Assembly (NCBI GenBank): GCA_024690865.1
Contig: JAILON010000049.1
Location: 1 to 43,607 of the forward strand
Length of the DNA: 43,607 nucleotides
Source of the DNA: Treponema sp.
Lineage (GTDB): Bacteria > Spirochaetota > Spirochaetia > Treponematales > Treponemataceae
Direction: 5' to 3'
Positions 1 through 5,500 of this stretch are shown here, one piece after another. The notes beneath the pieces are model-generated. The model saw only the letters and a list, made by a program, of their open reading frames with translations, was not told the origin of the DNA and made no database searches. A program made the position numbers and the translations under genes. Position 1 is the stretch's first letter; the number at the start of each line of letters is the position of its first letter.

Positions 1-246
1 TTCACTGTTGAATAAGTTGAAACTCTACTTGACTACGCATACTATAAATCATAAAAACCTGAAGTCTTATGTTTTTTTATGCAGCACTCCAAGCCCTGCT
101 CAGCCGTTTCAAGTGCTTTTTGAAACTGACCTGTTACACCATACAGATTTGAAAGCTTTATTGCCAGATCTATAAAAGACCTTGCATACATTTCACTCTC
201 TATAGTATGCGTAGTCAAGTAGAGTTTCAACTTATTCAACAGTGAA
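1..246. repeat. Perfect 46-bp inverted repeat at the window edge
   Basis: Positions 1-46 are the exact reverse complement of 201-246, with 154 bp between the arms. The right arm lies inside the coding sequence of the HTH regulator at 42-806 and reads naturally there. The left arm supplies that gene's stop codon (42-44) about 50 residues earlier than its neighbour paralogue would predict. The left arm begins at the first base of the window, so a chimeric contig end or fold-back artefact is the simplest explanation. A real invertible segment or hairpin cannot be excluded. Confidence 0.9.
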
Positions 247-806
247 ATATACTTATTAAACTCTCTCTGGTTACAAAGGTTAATACTACTGAAAGTGTAA
301 ATTGCCTGTATACATTTAATCTCCTCGAAAGTAAGATACAAATCTTGCAAATCCGTTTCCAAAGTAAAATCTGAAAGTGTCAAAGATAATGCATCATAAA
401 ATGCCTGTTGAGATTTATGATTATCATCACAAATTATAGAATCAACACCTGCCTTGCAACTTAGATAAAATTGTTTTTCCAGCTTGTTCATTGCAAATGG
501 AATCTGCTCATAACGTGTAAGCAGCTCCTGTATGTTATGATTATTAGTCGCAAGACGACTTGCTATCTCCCGTTCTATCTGAACTCTCTCGAATTCCGAG
601 TTAGGGATTGCGACATCAAATATAGAAAGAGGAGCTCCAAGCCGTTGCATCAAAGCTTCGAACAGCTTATAACTTGGCGACATATCTCCGTTTTCTATCT
701 TGCACAACGTCGCAGGTGTGCACAGTCCGTGACAGAGTTTTCGCTGTTGGACCCTGCCTTTTAAACGGTATTCTCTAATGATATTTCCCGCACTATACTG
801 TGACAT
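42..806 (-). pseudogene. HTH (XRE/Rgg-like) regulator, C-terminus truncated
   Basis: The 254-residue product has an N-terminal XRE-type helix-turn-helix (about residues 8-60, with the KIENGDMSPS turn region) followed by an all-helical part resembling the TPR-like peptide-sensing domain of Rgg/RRNPP regulators. It is a clear paralogue of the 308-residue protein at 809-1735. Shared positions include the ETDL segment and an E-x-CCI block near residue 238. Its stop lies inside the left arm of the inverted repeat at 1-46, so about 50 C-terminal residues are missing, either because the gene is broken or because the contig end is chimeric. It starts 2 bp after the end of the upstream gene and is probably co-transcribed with it. 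Next to double-glycine peptide genes, a role in sensing a processed peptide is a reasonable inference but is not shown. The DNA is AT-rich compared with most of the window. Confidence 0.7.
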
Positions 807-808
807 TT

Positions 809-1735
809 CTAAATCCCTTCCAAGACGAAATCACCAAAGCTTACGGTTAATTCCCTTCGATACAAGTCAAGAATATCTTTCTTTCCTGTTTCCTCAAAAC
901 CTGCAAAAGAATGCGCCACAGCAACTTTACCATCTTTTATATTGCCTATACTAAAAAGTGCAAAACCTTTTTCATACAGAAGTTCAAATAAATAAGTCAT
1001 CTTACCATAGCGGATACAGCAAGATATTGCCTCATTTGCAACAGAAAGGGCTTTATTACAGTCTTTCTGCGCATTGAGCCAAGTGACAAGCAAATATGCC
1101 ATATAGGGATAATCATTTGCATACTCTTCAATCTCAACTTCCTGCACATGATAATATAAGTTCAAAGACTGCAAAACAGTAATGGCAACATCCTTGCGCT
1201 CATCATTATATAGACAGTCAGCTATGCAGATAATAAGCTTTGTCTCCTGCTCAGAAAGCATGTGCTTGCTAAGATCCGTTTCAAATGAAAAATCCTTAAA
1301 TGTTTTTTTCAGTGCATCCATATATTTCTGCAACAGACAGGACATATTCATGCCTTGCCGACGTTCACACAGGGCTTCCGCATACAGGCAGAACTGCTCC
1401 TCCAGATAATCCATCGTATCACAGCAAGAACGGTAATCTTTCAGGAGTTCCTTTATCTCATAGTCTCCTTCGACAATATGCTCCTTAACAATTGCCTCAA
1501 GCTGAGCGCGAATATATTCGACTGGTTTTGCATGTGAATTCAACAGAGTAACAGGAGGCTTCAGCTCTCCCATAAGGTGACTTAGATTTTCCCTTGTCGT
1601 ATTTTGGACTCCGTTTTCTAAACGTGAGATTGTAAGAGGCTCCAGTTTATCAAGTCTGGAAGAAAGCTCATTTTGTGTCAAGCCTTCCCTCCGTCTGGAT
1701 TCTTTTACGACAAGGCAAACCTTATACTTTGACAC
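809..1735 (-). CDS. HTH (XRE/Rgg-like) transcriptional regulator
   Basis: The 308-residue protein has an N-terminal XRE HTH (about residues 6-62, with SRLENGVQN as the recognition-helix region) and a helical C-terminal domain of about 240 residues resembling Rgg/RRNPP peptide-responsive regulators. The start is GTG at 1733-1735 (minus strand), supported by an AAGGTG Shine-Dalgarno about 4 nt upstream. The truncated paralogue at 42-806 follows after 2 bp, so the two likely form one transcript. The pair is divergent from the double-glycine peptide genes across a 164-bp AT-rich gap, the usual position for a regulator of bacteriocin or quorum-sensing peptide genes. In Rgg systems the C-terminal domain binds a short imported peptide; that this protein does so is inference. 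Base composition suggests transfer from a low-GC donor, perhaps a Clostridia-like one. Confidence 0.8.
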   Translation of the reverse strand: MSKYKVCLVVKESRRREGLTQNELSSRLDKLEPLTISRLENGVQNTTRENLSHLMGELKPPVTLLNSHAKPVEYIRAQLEAIVKEHIVEGDYEIKELLKDYRSCCDTMDYLEEQFCLYAEALCERRQGMNMSCLLQKYMDALKKTFKDFSFETDLSKHMLSEQETKLIICIADCLYNDERKDVAITVLQSLNLYYHVQEVEIEEYANDYPYMAYLLVTWLNAQKDCNKALSVANEAISCCIRYGKMTYLFELLYEKGFALFSIGNIKDGKVAVAHSFAGFEETGKKDILDLYRRELTVSFGDFVLEGI

Positions 1736-1899
1736 AAATCACCTTAATATATATACGTATTTTTGTCAACTCCTAATATTTACAAAGCAGATTTTCTTAA
1801 ATTTCTCAAAACGATATGTTTCTTTTTTTTTTAAACTGCTTATACTAACGCTATCCTCTGAAAAACAGGGGGCTTTATTCATACAACGGAGGTTCAGTT
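1736..1899. promoter_or_regulatory. Divergent control region of regulator and peptide genes
   Basis: This 164-bp AT-rich gap separates the leftward regulators from the rightward peptide genes. For the peptide direction, TATACT at 1841-1846 is a good -10 element, but no convincing -35 lies 16-18 bp upstream, which fits activator dependence. An 8-bp palindrome ATACGTAT (1753-1760) and long T/A tracts are possible regulator-binding sites. No clear leftward promoter could be fixed. Confidence 0.45.
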
Positions 1900-1905
1900 A
1901 TGAAC
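1885..1905 (+). repeat. 21-bp ribosome-binding/start module, copy 1
   Basis: A 21-bp segment containing CGGAGG, a 7-nt spacer and the ATG-AAC start of the first peptide gene is identical to 2321-2341, which precedes the third peptide gene. The identity covers the ribosome-binding site and first codons but not the flanking sequence, suggesting duplication of a 5' expression module. Confidence 0.85.
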
Positions 1906-2052
1906 GAAACGAAAGACAAGAACGGCTTTGTTGCCGTAAACGAAGAAGAGATGAAGTTTGCCTCGGGCGGTTACTGCCCCATTCCACGTCCGCCGCTCCC
2001 CACGTCCAACCCCGGACCTTTTCCCCGCCCCCTTCCAACCCCGAGGGTCTGA
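1900..2052 (+). CDS. Double-glycine leader peptide with proline-rich core (PrAMP-like)
   Basis: This 50-residue gene has a strong Shine-Dalgarno (CGGAGG, 7 nt before ATG). The first 24 residues form an acidic leader (MNETKDKNGF... ending KFASGG) typical of double-glycine secretion leaders. The remaining 26 residues begin YCPIPRPPLP and end PGPFPRPLPTPRV. They hold 11 Pro, 3 Arg, one Cys at core position 2, no acidic residue and a free Arg-Val C-terminus. Proline-rich antimicrobial peptides share such PRP spacing: apidaecins end in PRPPHPRL, drosocin in PRPIRV, and Bac7 repeats PRPLPFPRPGP. Those peptides enter bacteria and bind the ribosome exit tunnel, and apidaecin/drosocin trap release factors through the C-terminal Arg-Leu/Val end. 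Function here is inference from composition. The alternatives are a pheromone for the adjacent regulators or a structural linker peptide. The gene is below common ORF length cut-offs and easily missed. Confidence 0.75.
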   Translation: MNETKDKNGFVAVNEEEMKFASGGYCPIPRPPLPTSNPGPFPRPLPTPRV

Positions 2053-2097
2053 CACCAAGCAGGTATTCGGTTGAAATTCGCATAAGGAGAAATGTTT

Positions 2098-2253
2098 ATG
2101 GAAGCAAAAACCATTGCTGAGAATTTTAGAGAACTGTCTGAAAAAGAAAAAGAACAGGTCATCGGAGGCTCCATTTTGACCAGTTATGCGTGTAGTGGTC
2201 CGTCTGTTGCCACCACGGTCGCATATTCCATTTCTGGGGTGTTCAGCAATTAG
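2098..2253 (+). CDS. Double-glycine leader peptide with small-residue core
   Basis: The 51-residue product has a 24-residue leader (MEAKTIAENF, then RELSEKEKEQVIGG) with the E-L-S-x-x-E pattern common in bacteriocin-type signals. The 27-residue core begins SILTSYACSG, is rich in Ser, Thr, Val, Ala and Gly, and has one Cys and no charged residues. ATG 2098 is preferred over ATG 2092, since AGGAG at 2085-2089 lies 8 nt before the former and only 2 nt before the latter. The later start also gives a leader equal in length to that of the first peptide. No lanthionine or radical-SAM enzyme is nearby, so an unmodified bacteriocin or signal peptide is the likely class. The exact role is unknown. Confidence 0.7.
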   Translation: MEAKTIAENFRELSEKEKEQVIGGSILTSYACSGPSVATTVAYSISGVFSN

Positions 2254-2259
2254 AAGAAT

Positions 2260-2274
2260 TCCCTCGTCGAGGGA
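2260..2274 (+). other. Short hairpin between peptide genes
   Basis: TCCCT...AGGGA forms a 5-bp stem around CGTCG just after the second peptide gene. No T-run follows, so it is more likely a weak attenuator or processing stem than a terminator, or it may be chance. Confidence 0.25.
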
Positions 2275-2320
2275 TTATCATATAAACGTTTTCAACACAA
2301 GACCGTGATTGTAAACAAAA

Positions 2321-2341
2321 AACGGAGGTTCAGTTATGAAC
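2321..2341 (+). repeat. 21-bp ribosome-binding/start module, copy 2
   Basis: Identical to 1885-1905. It contains the CGGAGG ribosome-binding site and the first codons of the third peptide gene. Confidence 0.85.
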
Positions 2342-2521
2342 AAGACTGACGAACTTAAGATTAATGGATTCTCGGAGCTTTCCGAGAACGAGCTTCAGGA
2401 AACGGAGGGCGGGGTTGCACCAGCTCTTATGGGTGCCGCTATTATCTGGGCGGCAAACGCAGGCTTGCTTTCATTTGGATTGTCTTACTATCACGACCAT
2501 GTATCTTCAAGAAGGAGGTAA
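2336..2521 (+). CDS. Double-glycine leader bacteriocin-like peptide
   Basis: The 61-residue product has a 26-residue leader (MNKTDELKING, then FSELSENELQETEGG) that matches the class II bacteriocin/ComC-type leader pattern. The 35-residue core starts VAPALMGAAI, has a hydrophobic central stretch with Trp and small residues, and ends with a basic SSRRR tail. That is the usual build of membrane-active class II bacteriocin peptides. The start follows the duplicated 21-bp ribosome-binding module. The next peptide gene begins 5 bp after the stop, with its AAGGAGG inside this gene's 3' end, so the two are probably translated together and may act as a two-peptide bacteriocin. The target and partner are inferred only. 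Confidence 0.78.
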   Translation: MNKTDELKINGFSELSENELQETEGGVAPALMGAAIIWAANAGLLSFGLSYYHDHVSSRRR

Positions 2522-2526
2522 ATCAT

Positions 2527-2751
2527 ATGAACAATTTGGATAATTTGAAGCCTGTAACTGAAAGTGATTTCACCGAAATATCCGGCGGCCGGGGCTACGA
2601 AGAAGCATTAACAGCAGTTGAAGCCGTATGCAGCATTGCAGGACTTGCAACGGGCGGAATAGGATGGACAGTCAGAGGAGTAATAGTAGCAGGTGCCGGA
2701 ATCGGGCATATGGTTTACAGCAACAGCAAGTACAATCCGAACCGCCGCTAA
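2527..2751 (+). CDS. Double-glycine leader bacteriocin-like peptide, Gly-rich core
   Basis: The 74-residue product has a 21-residue leader (MNNLDNLKPV, then TESDFTEISGG). The 53-residue core contains a glycine-rich hydrophobic helix-like stretch (IAGLATGGIGW and VIVAGAGIG) with repeated small-xxx-small spacing, as in two-peptide (class IIb) bacteriocins, which pair through GxxxG helices. It ends in a basic NPNRR. AAGGAGG lies 7 nt upstream, overlapping the stop of the previous peptide gene. A two-component toxin with the 2336-2521 product is the favoured reading. A strong hairpin follows at 2765-2794. Confidence 0.8.
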   Translation: MNNLDNLKPVTESDFTEISGGRGYEEALTAVEAVCSIAGLATGGIGWTVRGVIVAGAGIGHMVYSNSKYNPNRR

Positions 2752-2764
2752 GATAGCGAGAATC

Positions 2765-2794
2765 AATGCACAGTGTTTATAAACGCTGTGCATT
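2765..2794 (+). promoter_or_regulatory. Strong intercistronic hairpin
   Basis: AATGCACAGTGTTT pairs with AAACGCTGTGCATT (one G-U wobble), giving about 12 bp of stem with a small A/T loop. No T-run follows, so it is more likely an RNA stability or attenuation element between the peptide genes and the membrane-protein gene than a complete terminator. It could let peptides be made in excess over downstream products. Confidence 0.6.
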
Positions 2795-2814
2795 AACAAA
2801 TATTAAGAGGATAT

Positions 2815-3153
2815 ATGACAACAATTCTTTTTTCCACATACATATTCCAATGCGGCATAAACATCGTGAGTCTGCTTCTTGCGATTGCATCCGGCGACGG
2901 TGAGGAAGGAACATTCTTTGGCTCATTCCTTGCGATGCAGACTGTCATCCTCTACCTGATGGCCAGCCACAGGATTTCAAGCCGTCCCTACGCCAGCTTC
3001 TTGTTTATGAGCCTCGGTTTTACCCTTCTAGCCCGTGCCACGCAGCTTCCGCAGTTTCAGGCCAGATGCCCCAGCGTACTGCATCCCATCTTCGTGATTG
3101 CATCGGCACTGTTTCTGTTAGCAGGCCTGTTCGTTTTTGATAAGAAGAACTGA
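2815..3153 (+). CDS. Small membrane protein, candidate immunity protein
   Basis: The 112-residue protein shows three to four hydrophobic segments (about residues 3-24, 34-52, 61-76 and 90-108) and ends in a short charged tail FDKKN. The start is ATG 2815, preceded by AAGAGG at 4 nt. No family was recognised. Its size, membrane topology and position directly after four bacteriocin-like genes fit the pattern of class II bacteriocin immunity proteins, but this is only a contextual inference. A small unrelated membrane protein is equally possible from sequence alone. Confidence 0.65.
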   Translation: MTTILFSTYIFQCGINIVSLLLAIASGDGEEGTFFGSFLAMQTVILYLMASHRISSRPYASFLFMSLGFTLLARATQLPQFQARCPSVLHPIFVIASALFLLAGLFVFDKKN

Positions 3154-3213
3154 GGTCTTCTGAAATCTATTACGCAAGGTGATTCAGGATATATCATTCA
3201 GAGAGGTAACATT

Positions 3214-4175
3214 ATGTTCCATGAAAAAAAGATTTGTTCATTCATTGTCCTGTGTTTCATTCTCGCCTCGGCCTTGTTCCCGGCGGGAAGCGCAAACACA
3301 AAAAACGGATATGCGAAGATTCCCTTCACCTTTGATTTCAGCAGCTACATGCCCGGTTTCCTTCTGGAAGACTGTGAGGGAGGGGAACCGCTGAAAATCA
3401 TCTTTGACAGCGGCTACAATCACGAGGTCTTTTACCGCAGTGCCATAAAGAAAGCCGGAAAAGAGGCGGAAGACATGCTCGTGGGGATGATTGCCCAGCA
3501 GTATATGACATTATCCCCGGGAATCAGCCAAAAGAAGCTGGCCGGAAAATACAGGAATTTCTGGAACAGGGCGACCCCGATATAACCGTCGGTCTTACCT
3601 GCACGGATTCGTTCGTAAGGAAAAACCTGTACATCGATTCACATCCTTTCCTTTTCGATCCCGCGCCCGCAGCCCGGCAGAAGGAGGACGGAATCGTAGG
3701 CCTGAAATTCTTTGGCGCGTGTGACCGGCTGACCATAGACTATGTGAACAATGTCATAGTCATCAACGGGAAGCCCCTTTCCGGCGTGGAAGGCCCCCTC
3801 GTAAAAGTTCCAATGCTGGAACTGTACAAAACAGAGATCGAAGTCGATGGCATCAGACAGGATGCGATTATAGACACGGGCGCGCAGGTCTTTGTCCTCT
3901 GCGATGAGTCAGCCATGACAATGACGGATGAGGAGAAACTGGACTTCATCATGAACGGAAAGATACAAACGAGCTCCCCTGCCTGTAAGGAGGTGACAGT
4001 TTCATTCGGAAGCATCAGCAGGAAGCTTGAGGCGTGCAGGTCAAGCGACAGGAATGCAAAGGCAAACGAGAACGGCAGAAGGGGCGGCTACGTGTATAAC
4101 CTGCTCGGCTACTCCTTCTTTGAAGGACACCGCATCCAGTTCGACTTCAAGCACGGCAAGTTCATCATGGAATAG
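3214..4175 (+). pseudogene. Secreted bilobal aspartyl protease, frameshifted
   Basis: The first frame (3214-3585) encodes a signal peptide (about residues 1-27, MFHEKKICSF start) and an aspartyl-protease motif D-S-G at residues 65-67 (KIIFDSG). From about 3481-3540 the sense continues in the -1 frame, open to 4175. There the segment DGIVGLKFFG is typical of pepsin/retropepsin-like folds, and a second catalytic motif D-T-G-A is encoded from 3873. Joined, the chain is about 320 residues with one Asp motif per half. The shift is either a real inactivating mutation, a sequencing or assembly error, or programmed. The start has a GAGAGG Shine-Dalgarno. The location after the double-glycine peptides suggests processing or degradation of the peptides outside the cytoplasm, which is inference. 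Confidence 0.7.
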
Positions 4176-4251
4176 GGAGCAAGGCAGACACAAAAAATGT
4201 AACATCCTGTTAGCTCCAGTGTTTAGCTTGCATAACAAGAAGGAGAAGCTC

Positions 4252-5055
4252 ATGAACAAAGCTGTCAAAGAAACGCTTGTCTGGTTCTTTTTGGGGAAAT
4301 CCAAGAACAAGTTCCTAAGGCTGCTGACCGGGATCATGGATCTGTTCGTCGTGTATTTTGTCTTGGTCTGGTTCATCCCGGGCATATTCTTCCGCAACTC
4401 ATACAAACTGGGCAACATAACCTTCAAATGCGCCGGATATGAGAAATACGACGGAGGGGCAGGCGAAGCGGAATTCCATCAGGCATGCGATGAGGCTATG
4501 GAAGCCATTTCTCACAGCGAATTGTATAATGCGGACACAAAGATAAGCGTCCTCTTCTGTCCGGGGCATGCCGCCTACAAGCTTCTGGTATGCAACCCGC
4601 TGGATACTTCCATCGGGCTCAAAAGGTCCCTGACCCCGTTCAACGTCATAGTCGTCAACAAGACGAGCTTCAAGGAGATGTCGGCATTCGGCGGGGCAAA
4701 GGCGAACAACGAAAGGCAGCTCACCTCTTTGCTGTCGCACGAGACGACACACGTGTTCAGCCACAAAAGCGGCCTTGCCAATACCTTCACGCCCGCATGG
4801 AAAGAAGAGGGTATCTGCGAGTACATGGCAGCAGACAGCTCCTATCCCGTGCAGGAGGGCTGGCGGCACTTCCTCGCGGGAGAGACGGTGAAAAGCCATT
4901 CATACGACTACTTCCTGTACCGCGTGGCGGTGACCTACCTGCACGACGTGGAAGGCCTGTCATTCGCCGATATCGTCGCTGACAAGCGCAAGCAGCAGGA
5001 AGTGCTTGACAGCGCACGGAGACATGTACAGGAAAGCGGGAAAGTTTTGTTTTGA
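4252..5055 (+). CDS. Membrane-anchored HExxH zinc metallopeptidase
   Basis: The 267-residue protein has one strong membrane segment (about residues 26-46) after a basic N-terminus, then a domain with the gluzincin motif HETTH at residues 163-167 and the downstream zinc-ligand signature W-K-E-E-G (E186), as in the peptidase MA superfamily. The two His and the later Glu would bind zinc, and the Glu in HExxH is catalytic. ATG 4252 is chosen because AAGGAG lies just upstream; the open frame extends further but without a start signal. Four Cys occur in the first 115 residues. The catalytic domain probably faces the periplasm. It follows the aspartyl protease gene in the same direction, so the locus carries two unrelated proteases. 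Substrate unknown; a leader protease or immunity role is possible. Confidence 0.75.
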   Translation: MNKAVKETLVWFFLGKSKNKFLRLLTGIMDLFVVYFVLVWFIPGIFFRNSYKLGNITFKCAGYEKYDGGAGEAEFHQACDEAMEAISHSELYNADTKISVLFCPGHAAYKLLVCNPLDTSIGLKRSLTPFNVIVVNKTSFKEMSAFGGAKANNERQLTSLLSHETTHVFSHKSGLANTFTPAWKEEGICEYMAADSSYPVQEGWRHFLAGETVKSHSYDYFLYRVAVTYLHDVEGLSFADIVADKRKQQEVLDSARRHVQESGKVLF

Positions 5056-5125
5056 CACAACGTTTCCTTGCTATATTTCGCGTCTGGCTTATAGAACGAT
5101 TGGAAACTGGGAAGGAGAGAACTCC

Positions 5126-5380
5126 ATGAATAAAAAGACGCTGACGGCGATGAACATCCTGTTCGTCCTCAGCTTTGTTGCGGGTGCGGTCTGCGTCGCA
5201 TACCGCCGGAACTGGCTTCTCTTCGGGAACGTGGTGTTCGGCCTTGTCCTGATTGAATCCCTGTACCTTTTCGTGTGGAGAAAAACGGAGCTGTCAGCGG
5301 GCCGGACTCGTGCAGTCATCATCTGCTATGCGGTGATGCTCTTGGCCATGCTCCTGATTGCGGGAAGCAAATCTTTATAA
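5126..5380 (+). CDS. Small membrane protein of unknown function
   Basis: The 84-residue protein has three predicted membrane helices (about residues 8-24, 29-48 and 60-80) separated by basic loops (YRRN and RKTE). ATG 5126 has AAGGAGAG upstream. The open frame reads further upstream but without a ribosome-binding site, and that part overlaps the metallopeptidase gene. No family recognised. By position it could be an immunity or accessory membrane component of the peptide locus, or an associated partner of the kinase that follows. Confidence 0.6.
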   Translation: MNKKTLTAMNILFVLSFVAGAVCVAYRRNWLLFGNVVFGLVLIESLYLFVWRKTELSAGRTRAVIICYAVMLLAMLLIAGSKSL

Positions 5381-5500
5381 CAGAGCAAACGCAGGCCCGC
5401 CCTATAGAAATTCCTTTCAAATTAGTGTATGCTTCCTGACTATTAAAGCCAACAGAGAATGCGGGCAAGCGATGCCTTTCCCCGGATTCAAGGAGCAGCG

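Noticed and set aside
2092..2094. ATG 2092 as the start of the second peptide
   Set aside because: Only 2 nt separate it from AGGAG. ATG 2098 has an 8-nt spacing and gives a leader length equal to that of the first peptide.
1971..2174. Minus-strand frames opposite the proline-rich peptide gene
   Set aside because: They have no ribosome-binding site. The plus-strand frame has a strong one and a recognisable leader.
2260..2274. Transcription terminator between peptides two and three
   Set aside because: The stem is short and no T-run follows; kept only as a weak hairpin.
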